Shown here piece by piece: positions 20,102 to 31,908 of a DNA stretch of 64,000 bases. The DNA is taken from assembly GCA_949130485.1 (NCBI GenBank), contig OX422184.1:913443-977442 (forward strand), read 5' to 3'. Numbering within the stretch: the stretch's first letter is position 1; each line of letters starts with the position of its first letter. Below the pieces are notes generated by a model. The model was given only the letters and a program-made list of their open reading frames with translations, did not search any database and was not told the DNA's origin. This DNA comes from Agelas oroides (Eukaryota; Porifera; Demospongiae; Agelasida; Agelasidae). The position numbers and the translations under genes are program-made.

Positions 20102-23100
20102 ATGGTGGATTGTTGGAGCTACCGCGTAGTGTGGCAGAGGAAGAGAAGGACCAGTAGTCGACTTCGACTCCTCCTCTATTTGCTTGTGTTGCCACTGCTG
20201 CATAAAGGCATGGTGAACATAACTGATGCAGTTGGCTTGCAGAGCAAAGGTATGTTTTGACAGTTGCTATACTGTACTGAGTGATTGGGACAGCATTACT
20301 CCCTTTATCTTGTAGTGTTCAGTAAGTTAGCCTCGTTCCCAGGTCCCACTTCAACTGCTAGTCTCGCAAGCCACACCCTTCGCAGTGGGGAAGGGTCTGG
20401 TCATGCTGCAACCATCGATTTGTCGCCACACCAGAAACTTGACGTGACCTATCAGATCCGCGCTCTTCGTAGATCACATCCGTTGTCATGGAGTAGCAAT
20501 TACGTCACAACGTGTTTAGCGGATGTCAGCATCTCATTGTCTAATCGCTATGTTTGATAATTGTGTTCCTCGGCAACTGGTTGCAGCGTGACCAGACCCT
20601 TCCTCTCTGTTGCTTGCGAGACTATTGAACTGCTTGGTCATAATTGGATTGGCACGTATGGTGGTTACTAGCCTCGTCCCCAGGCCCCACCCAAAAATCG
20701 GGAAAGGGGCCTGGGGTCACTTGCAAACTTTCCTGTATGTGCTGAGTCAGCATATTATGTAACGATTACGTGCCTTACTTGATCACGTGGTAGCCAGCTA
20801 CTGTTGACGATGGCATTACGGAGTAGATGAACAGATCTTGCTACGGAGCGACTACAGAAAAATCCTGTGAGGCAAAAGCAGTAGCCTAGCAAGCGTAACT
20901 ACGCTCTAAGTTTCTGAAATCCGAGGTTTATAAAAAGTGTGCTTGCCCCATTCCCATTTTCAAATGGTTTTGGAACGAGTCTACTACTTTCACGTGTCAA
21001 GAATTTAGTAATTGGTAATGGACGAACGTGATTCCTCTACTCCAAACGAAGACTGTTGACACAGCACATACGGGAATTTTTGCAAGTAACACCAGGCCCC
21101 ATTCCCAATTTTTGGGTGGGGCCTGGGGACGAGGCTAGGTGGTTACCAGGTTACTCCCCAGCATGCACACACAAAATACATAATAATTCCATATTGGTCT
21201 AATTATACTTCACTTATACTGCATTCATTCCTAAGTATAGCGTTACTGCTTCTATGATGCATCCTCCCACATGCATTCACTATGAGACCACAAAGTGGAA
21301 TGGAACCATTTGATACTCAGTTAACCATTGTATTTGACACTTTTTATACACTACATGTTAATGATCTGTGGACGTTTCTCACTATTTTGTCCAGGATGGT
21401 CAAGCCGTTCATCTGAATCAGAAAAGATGCGGAGAGTCTGGCAGAACTTTGTGCTACCGGTAAGTACGTACCTCCTAACTGCATTGTGTACCAAATACTT
21501 GTGTTCTTGCAAGAGCGCATAAGAACAGGCGGCTTGAGTAAGAGCGTGTAACTCCAATAGAAGCTCGTAGTCTGGTTAAAAATTATTGAACTGTACTGAA
21601 AATAGAACACCCGGTCAAATGCTTAGCAACAATGGCTTACGTCTCACAGCACGTGTTACTATTTTTAGTACTGGTGGTAAATTCCAACCAGTTTCAAATT
21701 TTACGGAGTTACATGCTCTTACTCTAGCCGCCCGTTCTATTAACCCATGCAGGAGGAGGCTTTGCCAGTCCAGCTGAGGGACCCTGTGCTTGCTAGGACA
21801 CACGAGAAGTACCGGATCAGGATCTCTTATGGATGTGGTGTCAAAGTGATCACTAAGGCGTGTGTTCTGGCTGTATTTGTGCTGCTACTGTTGTTGTCAG
21901 GAGATGTGGAACTGAATCCTGGGCCACCAAAACTTGGTATGAGTGAATTTTATATATTATCTTTTCAGACATATACTAGCTTCATTCTCAGCCTCTCCCA
22001 GCTTTCATAGCTTGCAGTATGGAAAGTGGGGAGCTTGTTAGAAAGTCACACGTGATATTGTGGCATGTCATCAAAACTACGAAATGTCGTGCATGTAAAG
22101 ACCGCAGAGAAGCACTCTTGAATTTGTTAATGTGAGATCTGTGTTAGTTTCTCTAGTTAAGAGAGAGTTTAAATGGCATTGATTTTTACTGTGGGTTGGT
22201 TCTGCCAGAGTGTAGTGCTACCTCGTACAAATTATCCACAACAGAGACAAAGTCCTATCTACACATCAGGTAACATTCTCCTTTGTTGTTGTGACTGACG
22301 TCTCACAGACATGGTCACAACTCAGGATAGTACTCTGGTAGCAGGTATCAGTTCTGATCATGTGGTTATGCACTTTCAGCCCCTGGTAGTAGTATGGATG
22401 AGTGAGGCTGCAAATACATTTGTACAAGCTGTTCTTCGACTCAGGAGATCTCGAATAAAGTAGTACCGTATAGCGGGAAATTTTCACTGGTCCAAATTTT
22501 CACGAAAATCCCGTTTCCCCTCCAGAAGAAATTTTCGCGGTTTTAATTTTTGCGGTTTTAATTTTCGCGTTTAGTGTGAGGTATTGACCACGCCCCTTTA
22601 TCGTCGCCAGGCTACAGAGGATGAAAGATCTCCTGTGGGAGAGGGTAGGAAGTTGTCTGCTGTTTTGAAATAGCGATACAGTGCCATCGTCAGATCGAGT
22701 GAGACTAGCGCACAAAACGCATGTGCGAAAATTTCCACAAGTTCAAATGTTCACGTAAAAGTTCACGTGTTCAAATTTTCGTTCTTATTTCGCGGTTCTT
22801 ATTTTTGCGTGTTGGTTGTGGGTCGCGAAAATCGCGAAAATTTGGACCTCGTGAAAATTTCCTGCTATACGGTAGTTCTCACGAGACTTGTAGTACAACA
22901 GAGTACGGCTTTTTATAAACTGCATGCACCTGCAAGGCTTCCCCATTGACTCCTGTACACTCGTGCGAGTTAAATGTATCACAATTCAATGTATTTATTG
23001 TCCCAATATTGTGTGCCAATCTGTACATCTGTATATCAAATATCATGCTAATACCGTAAAGCTACAATTGTATACATGTGAGAAATTTATGCGATTTTGG

Positions 23101-26100
23101 AAAATCTGGCCTCTTAACAAATTTATGCGATTTTTATTTATGCGTACCTCACGTAGAACAGCTGCGTTTGCTGTCTGTGTCACGCCTTGTTTCTTTGGCT
23201 GTTAGCAAGGAGGCCGTAGATTGGAAGTAACGATACAAATTGATGTTGTCCCAGCTCTATCACAAATTGTCCATAGGGGTTTATGTTGTAATAGCCAGAT
23301 CGACATATCAGTACTTATGTTGGAATAGCCAAACATATCAGTGTTGATAACTGTTCAATATTTCTGTAGATGTGACGAAACCACAACTTAAAGACCTTGT
23401 GAATATGTATATAAAAGACTGGTATGGACTTGGTCTTGTTCTGGGTCTCAGTGAACATGAACTGGACATCATTCGTCATGACTGCCGAGACAAGTACCAG
23501 GACTGTGAGCGGGAAATGTTCAAACTGTGGCTGCAGGCTGATTCTGATGCTAGTTACAAGAAACTCGCCAGTGCCCTACATGCGGTAGGAGATTGTTGGA
23601 ATACTGCCAGACTTATCAGAGAGCATGGTAAGCCATTGCATGTGCTCGGAATAAATACTATTATCCATTTGGGGTGAGCCCAAGATTAGTGTAAAGCTAT
23701 GCAAAGTCCATGACGTGCTGCATATACTGGAATTCAAACATGAACATCCTGTAATCTATAATATTCAAATATTATAGCTGGTGCTTGCTATGTTGTATGT
23801 GTGGCCAACAATGTTGATTCATGAGTTGTCTCACATAAGGACTATGCAAGACAGATAGGCCAAGATACTGATGTCCAGCTAGAGCTAGTTTGTAGGGAGA
23901 GTAGGTAAGAGTAGTCCTTGTGCTCGCCCCCACAATGTATGCATTCATCTATAGTATTATGATGTGATACTAACTAAAGGAGGTTTACTAACTAAAGTGA
24001 GTGATGGAGGATATTGTTTTGGACAAACTGTAGTACCTAGGTACACGTAATAGTTATAGCATAGGTTTGAGGGCTGTACTGGATATATTACCTGAGCCTG
24101 AAGAAGCCATGCTATAACTATTTTATCGCCTAGGAAATGCATCCCATTTCTAGGTAACTACACATTTGGGCAATAACAAGTCACATCACTATGGCAACAT
24201 TATTGAATTTCAAACTGGAGGCTCCTGCTCCTCTGTTGTGTTCAGTGGAGACTGTGGAGGCTGGCATACACATGTGAAAGTCTCTGAAATCTTGTACTAA
24301 CCAACTAATTAAGCAATTGTATGAGAAGGATTACTTGGGCTGGACTTGGATGCTCTTTTGCTGTTCATGCTATAACTATTCCAGTCAACAGTAGCCAAGT
24401 GCATGTTGAAGATACTGGTATGTCATTGCATATAGTTTTTTCTTTAACAACAGGCTTAAGTTTGGAGCTCCCAAAACCATTACCACCAGGCAACATAGCA
24501 CAGTATGCTGAACTTCTGAAAAGTACTTACAGAGACGTTGATATGTATTTGCTTGATTGTTGGCCCCCTATGGGAAGCAGTGAGTTCATAACCCCATCTT
24601 TTCAGTACCACAACCGGTATGGAAATAAACACAATATTGCCATTACACTGCAAGACATTTTCAAGTCAGAAACCTACATCAAGCAATGCTGTGCTTACGA
24701 TCGTTTTCAAGGTTGCAATGATCTTAGAGAGGTGCCAGACAAAGACGTCTTGGGAATTAGAGTTTTGTTGGATGGCAGTCCTGGCAGTGGGAAAACTGTA
24801 CTTTGTCACCACTACTGCAAGAGGTGGGCGGAAGGAAGTTTGTTGGAAGCGTACTTTCTGGTGGTTTACATTGCCCTACGTGACGTTGATGCTAGCTCTG
24901 CTTCTAGGATTGAGGACTTGCTAAGCTATGGGAAAGACTCTCTCAGGAGAAAAGTGGCTGAAGAATTGCATGCTACAAGTGGGGAAGGTGCACTGTTTAT
25001 TCTTGATGGATGGGATGAATTGCAGCATGAACTAAGACACAAACAATCCCTTGTTTGTAAAATCCTTCTCAGAAAGGTGCTCCCAAAGTGTTCAGTTTTG
25101 GTAACATCAAGACCTCATTCTTCAGCATGGATGAAGCAAAGTAAATTAGTGACAAGGCATCTGGTTATCACTGGCTTCACTGAAGGCCAGATTAAGGAAT
25201 GTGTTGCCAGTGAATTTTGTGAGAACCATTCTGAAGGTGATAAGTTAGTTAGCCTGCTGGAGTCTCGTCCGGATTTAGCTAAGCTCTGTAACATTCCTCT
25301 CAACCTTGCCATTCTTATGTACATGTACAAGGTCAGTCATCACACTCTTCCAAACACTCTGACCAAAATCTACCAAAAGTTTATTATCAATGCTCTGCAT
25401 TGTCACATGTCAAAATGTAGCTTGTCTACAGACGTTGTGGAATTTCATACAATAAATGAACTTCCAGGCCTTGAAAGAGAACTCTACGAAGCTATGCGCA
25501 AACTCTCATTTGATGGACTTTGCAATGATGAGCTTGTATTTTCCCAGCTGTGTCTGAAAAGGTATCACCCAGGTCTACCTGAGAATCTACTGGGACTTAT
25601 GACAGCAGCTAAGACCTTCACAGACACAGGAATTAAATCCAAGTATCAGTTTCTTCATGCATCAGTTCAAGAATTCTTAGCTGCTGAGGAACTATCTATC
25701 CAGGCTCCACATATTCAAGTTGATTTTCTCCGCCAACATCTTCATGAGGATCGATTTCATTTGATGATCATATTTTTCTGTGGTCAGGCTCACATTTCAC
25801 CTGAATTAGAGAGCATATTTATATATCCAGCCCCAATTCTGGGATCCTATTTCTTCTACCAACATTGGTATGAGGAACCTCACCACCAGACAAGAACCCT
25901 CCTGCTGTTAATGGAAATGGTATTGGAATCACAGAACAAAGAACTTTGCTTGGCACTTTCTATGAGCATGCACGACACGAGTCTTGATTTCACAGACTAC
26001 ATTCTGAGCAAACATGACTACTTCATATTAGCAAATTTTTTGTGCTTTGGAGGATGCAAATGGAAGACACTGGACCTGGAAAGGTGTAGATCTGAATATG

Positions 26101-27881
26101 ATGCATTAAACCAATTTTCTGAAATATTACGTAACTCTCCAAAGACACTGCAATTTGAAAAGTTGACGTTATCTCTGCTTAGTTATGATTCTGACAGTAT
26201 AAATCAATTGCTAAGACAACCACCATTTCAGTCTTTGAAAGCTCTGAAGTTGCAACTTCCATTTATTGATATTCAAAGTGGTCTTGTAAAAATGGGTTAT
26301 CGGTCCCAAGAAGTTTTTTGGGACATTTCAAATCTGAACTTACACCATCTTTGTGATCTTTCCTCCCTGACAATTGATGCAGTTCTTTCAGATGATGAAT
26401 ATTCTAAGGTACTACAACTTGTTCAGAAATTGAAATCTCTAACCTCCTTGCAACTACTCCCTCAAGGCAATGTTTGGGTCCAGGAGTTAGATTGGTCCCC
26501 GGATTCTGTGAACACCAAAGCTTTTGGCAACTGGTTAACCCACTGCAAGGTATTACAAATTAAGGGATTTGATCGTTCTATTAGACACTCAAGAAAATCA
26601 GAGTTTCTGTATAATATGAATCCGGGTTGCTTTCATAATGTTCAAAAGCTGCACTTAACTTGCTGTCGTCTGAATTCTGAACAGGCATACTGGCTTTTCA
26701 CCTACGTTCACAACAGCAGTATCACTGAACTTGATTTGAGTGGCAACTATAGTATGTTTCAGTCACCTGAAGCAGCTGAAGAAAATTCCAAGAGGTTCTT
26801 TCCTATTGAAGAACATTTACAGTTTAAAGAATTAAAGGTAAATCATATTGATGCTGCTGAAGCTTTGAAATCATTTCTACAGGCAACAAAAACACTGGTA
26901 ATTTTGAATCTGTCGCACTGTGGAATTGATGGCATCACTATGAATATCATTGCAAATGGAATTTCCCTCTGTAGCACACTTGCACAGTTTCATGTTGGAC
27001 AGAATAGGATTAGTGGGTCAGGTGTGTCTGCTTTGTGCTCTGCTTTGGCCTCTAGATACAAGCCAAATACCTTGCTACCAAATCAATCGCCCATGAAACT
27101 GGCACTGTTTTTACAATATTGTGGACTTAATAATGAGGATGCAACTGCAATTGCAGAACTGCTTCAAAAGAATACTCGTATTGCAGGGTTGGACCTGTCA
27201 CTCAATGATATGTCAATTTCAGGTGTTTCTGCCATCATGTCCTCTGTCTGTCCAGTAAAAACAATTGATCTCTCCTACAATAATCTTGGGGGTAGAGATA
27301 CACAGAAACTATCACAAGCCTTTGAGAGAGCACTGTCCACATCCAGTGAATTAGAACAACTCCTCATAAAATACACTCACCTGAAACCATCTGCTATGAG
27401 GGGTATAGTTTTGGGACTAGAAAGAAGCCCATCATTAACACATCTGAAAATCCATGAGCCTGATATTAATGCTTTGGTTCTTGTAGACCTACTTAATGCT
27501 GTTGCTAGCAACAGAATACTTAAGGAACTATGTGTTAATGTAAATGACCTTGAACTGAGTGTATTTGCTATGGTTGACCCAATTTGTAATATGCTCCAGA
27601 ACAATACAGTCTTGACCACCTTGAAGCTGGGTCGATACCACTACATGGACAACCAATGCCAAGATCTCTTAAAAATTTGTCAAGCATTAAGGCAAAATTT
27701 CACTTTGACAAAACTAACTCTGAAGTTTCTTCGGAAGATAGAGAGGTGGCCGGAGGCTGAGGGTGTAACTGATCTTGAAAAATGTGCATTGAAAGAGAGT
27801 GGTTCCGTTAATCTCGTACGTGCAAGAGAAAAGAAACCATATGTAAAAATCAATATTAAAATCCGTCTTAGAAATGTATAA
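20102..27881 (+). CDS. NLR innate receptor: leader with 2A motif, Death-like domain, NACHT, LRRs
   Basis: Five phase-matched exons: 20102-20249, 21395-21459, 21753-21936, 23370-23627 and 24454-27881. Together they total 4083 nt (1360 residues). All junctions are GT-AG, with strong donors CCG/GTAAGT and AAAG/GTATGT. Residues 1-~50 carry a hydrophobic stretch (LRLLLYLLVLPLL). Residues ~110-129 are a second hydrophobic stretch ending in SGDVELNPGP, a 2A-like motif. Residues ~133-218 form a Death-fold-like domain (GLGLVLGLSEHELDIIRHDC). The NACHT has Walker A GSPGSGKT at ~326-333, Walker B ALFILDGWDEL at ~398-408 and LVTSRPHS. LRRs fill roughly 750-1300. Such receptors sense microbial ligands and signal through Death-fold assembly. 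The two large exons are firm; the three short 5' exons rest on phasing and splice consensus. Confidence 0.85.
20359..20624. mobile_element. TAGTCTC...GAGACTA element, 266 bp, in the first NLR intron
   Basis: Termini TAGTCTCGCAAGCC and GGCTTGCGAGACTA-like (GTTGCTTGCGAGACTA), with subterminal AAGGGTCTGGTCATGCTGCA and TGCAGCGTGACCAGACCCTT. Flanks TTCAACTGC and TTGAACTGC (8 of 9 identical). It is non-coding. Confidence 0.8.
20669..21137. mobile_element. 469-bp TAGCCTC...GAGGCTA element with exact 9-bp TSD
   Basis: TAGCCTCGTCCCCAGGCCCC ... GGGGCCTGGGGACGAGGCTA, flanked by GGTGGTTAC on both sides (20660-20668 and 21138-21146). The interior has no long frame. A second, inverted copy lies at about 56690-57166. 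It is inside the first NLR intron. Confidence 0.9.
21510..21739. mobile_element. ~260-bp MITE, 7-bp TSD family, copy 3, 3' end eroded
   Basis: Starts CAAGAGCGCATAAGAACAGG and is recognisable to AGCCGCCCGTTCT at 21739, where the expected TATGCGCTCTTG end is replaced by ATTAACCCATGCAG. The acceptor of NLR exon 3 (AG at 21751-21752) lies 12 bp after this eroded end. Confidence 0.85.
21888..21926 (+). other. 2A-like ribosome-skipping motif in the NLR leader
   Basis: Codons for LLLLSGDVELNPGP. The D-V-E-x-N-P-G-P consensus of 2A peptides is complete, with predicted skipping between Gly (GGG 21921-21923) and Pro (CCA 21924-21926). It directly follows a hydrophobic run, so skipping would separate the leader from the receptor, while read-through would keep it attached. 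2A sequences at NLR N termini have been reported in sea urchin. Activity here is untested. Confidence 0.75.
22464..22874. mobile_element. ~410-bp inverted-repeat element (TACCGTATAGCGGGAAATTT)
   Basis: Starts TACCGTATAGCGGGAAATTT and ends AAATTTCCTGCTATACGGTA, with GCGAAAA/TTTTCGC-rich arms. It lies in the third NLR intron. Diverged relatives (ATAGCGGGAAACTTTCG) occur near 43088, 52526 and 55064. Confidence 0.8.
22875..23369 (+). other. NLR intron 3, remainder
   Basis: No further element defined. Two short ATTTATGCGATTTT repeats lie near 23086-23140. Confidence 0.4.
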
Positions 27882-29055
27882 ATTAATATTTCTTTTTAGT
27901 GTAATATACTTTTTCTGTAATTTGATGCAAAGTAGAATGAAAAGCAGCGAGATAGATTTTTGTTTCAAGTTTGCAATGGGAAAACATTCGTGTTGTATAT
28001 CACAGTCTCATGTTTTCTCTTTGATCTGTACAATCATGCATGGTCTGTTTGATTTCATGTTAGGCCTTTTGCACAGTTTTTGATTGCTAGTTTCAGTATT
28101 TAGAGGGAGTTTCTTCATAGTATACAGTCTAATGATCAGGCCATTCCCAGCTTCCTCCATGCAGCTAGCTTGTTTAGTGTATGTCTGATCATGACAGCAT
28201 GCCTTTTACAGAAATGAATGAATTCTGCATACATAGTATGCATATGAATGGACCTGGGACTGCACTAGTACCTTTATGCCTAATGACACATTACCTGCAC
28301 ATGCACACATTGTAAGATACAGTACTCTACATATAGAATCGCCTGCTGTGCCAGTGTGACTGATGATAATTATACGTATGCATTTCATATGGCTATGAAG
28401 ACGCTAAAGACCACCATGCATGGCTCATCGTCTAGCCTTGTTCCCAGTCCTCCACCACAGGTAATATATTGACACTTCCAGCAGACATATGAGCAGAAGC
28501 AAGTGAAGGTGGTGGTAGATGAACAAAGGCTCTCCATAAATTGAACTTGAATCATTTGACACTAAATGTATACAGCGTATACCAAATATTGGCAAAATGA
28601 ACACCACACACACAGTCATACATGTACATGCACTACAGAGTCTTCTCTATAGCTGGAAGTTTACTACTGTTGAAGGCACTGAATGAGATGGTAATCTCTT
28701 GGTATTCATGGTATCCTTAAACATACCCTTTGAGTTTGTGGTTGCAGTCTGGCTGCATCAGCATGGACTAATTATAAATTACCACATGTATGCCTCGTTC
28801 CCAGGCTCTGGGAAGGAGGCTGGGAATGAGGCACAACATGAATGTAAAGTCACATCTCCCTGTCAAAATTAAGACGTACTGTTAACTTATATTAGTCATC
28901 TGCCGTACATTCAGCTATAATATTGACACAAAACCAACATGCATATGCATGCATGGTGACTATTTCAAATTACTGCAGCACACAGGTATACAGGTATACA
29001 GAACAAACTCTGATAGTAAAATTGACAAAATCCCAAACCAGCAGAACACAAGACA
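27882..29055. other. Spacer between NLR and HIKESHI 3' ends
   Basis: Convergent 3' flanks. A small TGCCTCGTTCCCAGG...TGGGAATGAGGCA inverted repeat lies at 28791-28833, and a half terminus TAGCCTTGTTCCCAG at about 28434. No other gene seen. Confidence 0.5.
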
Positions 29056-31908
29056 TTAGAGAGTTTTCCAGAAGTTAGGATTGGTTTGCAGTCTTCTCTG
29101 AAAGTTAGCGTACCACTGTTGCAAGGCCCTGGAGGGGACGTAGGTCTCGCTAGGGTTCAATGGTGTCAGTGTGGGGTTGACGGCAAATGAACTTGCATAG
29201 TTGAAGAAGTTCTCAAGCATTTTCTGAGTGAATTCTGTGAAGGAATCAACTGTAGAGGCCTTTGAGGGAAAATGGGGAGTGTAGCAGATACGTTATAGAT
29301 AATAGGAACGTATGTAAGGATTATTTACAGCATGGAAGGGAGATTTTAACATGATTGACATGAATTGCTGATGGATTTTCAGATACACCAGTTATACTTT
29401 TAATGCAATTGGTTGACACTGCCCTACAATGTCACTGTGAAGTTGAGTTGTGACCCCCCAACTCATGATGTCATGCCTAACTGCTATTTGTGTAATTTAT
29501 ATGTGCTCTATAGCTACATTAATATCACATAGTTTATACCCTTCCCAATGGTGCTACTGGGTAACATGCCTTAGGGGATTATGCTTACAGTACATTTATG
29601 CTCTTTACAGCTCTTTATTATGGCAGCGTATGTACCTATACTTTCATCCCACTATTCCAATATTTATTGCACAAGGGAGCAAAGCAAAGGTGATATCAAA
29701 GCATAACAAGAACTTCAGTTAAACATTATAAGAAGTGTGTAAGGAGTGTATCATCAGATAAGAGAGATCAGTTTTTTTATCACTATTGGTACCACTCTTG
29801 GTACTTGTGACACTAGCCTCATTCTCAGGCCTGTTTTAAAAAATACGAACAGGCCTGGGAAGAGGCTATTGTGACACCTGACAGGTCAGGGTTTAATAGG
29901 CCGGGTCAGGGTTTAATAGGCCAAAGCCACAAGCCACACCTGACAGGTCATAGTTTAATAAGCCAAAGCCACTTGCTCATAAATACTTTTATAAGGAAGC
30001 ACTGGAAGTTCAGAGCATTGGAGCATAGCATAATAATTCACCAAGGCCTATGTAGAGTCACCAACTGCTGGTACAAAGTCCAGTGTCAGATACACTAGCC
30101 TCGTACCCAGGCTCTTGGTAGGCGCCCACCGAGAGCCTGGGTACGAGGCTACAGATACACAAACGTGATACACATGATGGTTTCCTATAGGCCCAGTTGT
30201 TATATAATACCAAGCTTCATTGCATACACAGCCTATCTTAAACCACCTGTACATGAAATGATAACGCTTCACCTTAGTGTCGGCAGCTGTTGATTTCTGA
30301 ACAATCTGGTCCAGTGGTTCAACCGAGATGCCAATGAGAGCAGTGGTGGAGCTTTGTAGCTGTGCCACGGTGTCCATCATTTGCTGGCCAAAGGGGGTGA
30401 GGGAGGCCTCTGTTGGTTTGACTTTTGACAGTTTGAAGATGGCACTTGGTTTATCGTTTGAGATGTGGCCTAAGAGTTGCCAAGAGACACCACCCTCTGT
30501 TCAATGGAGAGAGGGAGGGAGAGGGAGGGAGGGAAGGAGAGGGAGGGAGGGAGGAGAGGAGAGGAGAGGAGAGGAGAGGAGAGGAGAGGAGAGGAGAGGA
30601 GAGGAGAGGAGAGGAGAGGAGAGGAGAGGAGAGGAGAGGAGAGGAGAGGAGAGGAGAGGAGAGGAGAGGAGAGGATGGGAGGGAGGGAGGGTTACAACAA
30701 CTACTCATTTGTACTCGAAAACAGTGGGAGGAGGTCCTAATAAACATTGCCAGAACAGTAATCAGTTGTTCACACCGAATATGGGTGGCCCGCAACTTTA
30801 AAGACCTGTAACTCAACAGGATATCAACAATTTGTTTCTGTACTCTTGTCTGTCTATTCATGTATTAGTCTTTTTATATACCACCCTAGTTGAGCCAAGT
30901 GAGGACTCACTGTGAGCCATGTTATCACTCCCTATATCACCTGGCCCTCATACATGTGTACATGTTGCACATACAATGAGATGTTTATATATTTTTGGGG
31001 GAGGGAGGGAGGGAGGGGAAAGAAAGAAAGGGAGGGAGCAATGGACAAATGGATGGAGGGAGGTAGGGGAGAGGTATGGAGGGAGAAAAGAAGAGAGGAA
31101 GGGAGAGGGGAACAAAGGAAGAGAAAAAAGGAGGGAGAAGGGGAGAGAAGGGAGAGATTGAGGAAGGACCTGTACAATGTCATGGAGGTACTAATTTGTT
31201 GCTCATTAAGTTTGAGTTACTAAAGAGTAAGTGCGTGTTGTCAGCTTACCGACTGGCCACCCAAAGTAGATGGAGCCCCCGAACCCATCACTGAAGGGAA
31301 CCTGTCCCGTGAGGAAGACTACCACGTGGTTGATGCTCTCCACCTCCTCCAAGGTGAGGTAGAACTCACTGGCACCTGCCTGCTGGACATTGGTGTTCAC
31401 CTGTGTGTGTGTGTGTGTGCATTAGTCTCATAAGCCGTACCCCTCACAGAGATAGGAAGGGTCTGATCATGCTACACAGTCTGTCATAGAGACAACTCAT
31501 GATGGTTGCAGCGTGACCAGACTTTTCCTCTTCCCGTGAAGGGTCACATGATGGCTTAGATAGTGGAATAGGACAAGACAAGGGGTGGCTTGCTAGACCA
31601 GGCACATGGAAGTCAGACCTTTTCTGTTGTTCCTCAGTGCTGCTTTAGCATACTGGAAAGCAGTCAGCACTGAGGAACGGGTCTATCACGCTGGAATCAT
31701 AGGCTACCTTATATAAACGTTGTCTTTTTTCGCCCATGGGTGCTTAGGAGAGAACGGTTAGCCTCGCATTAGCAAGACTCCTCGCCGGAAAGAGTCTAGG
31801 AAAAGGTTGCGCGTAAAAACCTCTACCTTAACTTATGGAAGACAAATCATGCATGTATTCGATCTGCTATAGTCATACCAGCCTTCCTGAGGCCAAGACG
31901 CCAAACAT
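29056..31908 (-). CDS. HIKESHI: Hikeshi (OPI10 family), Hsp70 nuclear import carrier
   Basis: Four exons on the minus strand: 31908-31879, 31400-31250, 30496-30273 and 29259-29056. They join in phase to 609 nt (202 residues); human Hikeshi is close to 197. Family landmarks are all present: the start MFGVLASGRL, ESINHVVVFLTGQVPF, FGGSIYFGWP, SWQLLGHISNDKPSAIFKLS, ISVEPLDQIVQ, FTQKMLENFFNYASSFAV and the C terminus WYANFQRRLQTNPNFWKTL. In animals Hikeshi binds FG nucleoporins and carries Hsp70 into the nucleus after heat stress. Intron 2 holds a (GGAGA)n tract and intron 3 two small inverted-repeat transposons. It is divergent from the neighbouring PAQR gene, starts about 0.8 kb apart. Confidence 0.93.
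29814..29868. mobile_element. 55-bp TAGCCTC...GAGGCTA hairpin with exact 9-bp TSD
   Basis: Arms TAGCCTCATTCTCAGGCCTG and CAGGCCTGGGAAGAGGCTA. Flanks are TTGTGACAC on both sides. In HIKESHI intron 3. Confidence 0.85.
29870..29960 (+). repeat. Short repeats of CCTGACAGGTCA and GGTTTAATAGGCC
   Basis: Two to three imperfect copies of GACAGGTCAGGGTTTAATAG and GGCCAAAGCCAC units, in HIKESHI intron 3. Confidence 0.6.
30096..30151. mobile_element. 56-bp TAGCCTC...GAGGCTA hairpin with exact 9-bp TSD
   Basis: Arms TAGCCTCGTACCCAGGCTCT and AGAGCCTGGGTACGAGGCTA. Flanks are CAGATACAC on both sides (30087-30095, 30152-30160). In HIKESHI intron 3. Confidence 0.9.
30510..30690. repeat. (GGAGA)n purine tract
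   Basis: GGGAGGGA-rich start passing into about 25-30 units of GGAGA, in HIKESHI intron 2 immediately next to exon 3. Open frames across it are artefacts of the repeat. Confidence 0.95.
30990..31165. repeat. Purine-rich low-complexity tract
   Basis: GGGAGGGA and GAAAGAAAG-type sequence with few pyrimidines, in HIKESHI intron 2. Confidence 0.85.
31423..31562. mobile_element. Decayed TAGTCTCATAAGCC element
   Basis: The left end TAGTCTCATAAGCCGTACCC and inner GGAAGGGTCTGATCATGCTA and TTGCAGCGTGACCAGACTTT match the element at 20359-20624. The right terminus is eroded. In HIKESHI intron 1. Confidence 0.6.

Noticed and set aside
20084-20204. Minus-strand first exon (ATG at ~20204, donor CTGTGG/GTAAGT)
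   Set aside because: It overlaps the plus-strand NLR exon 1, which has a longer chain of matching phases and a hydrophobic leader. No downstream minus-strand exon was found.
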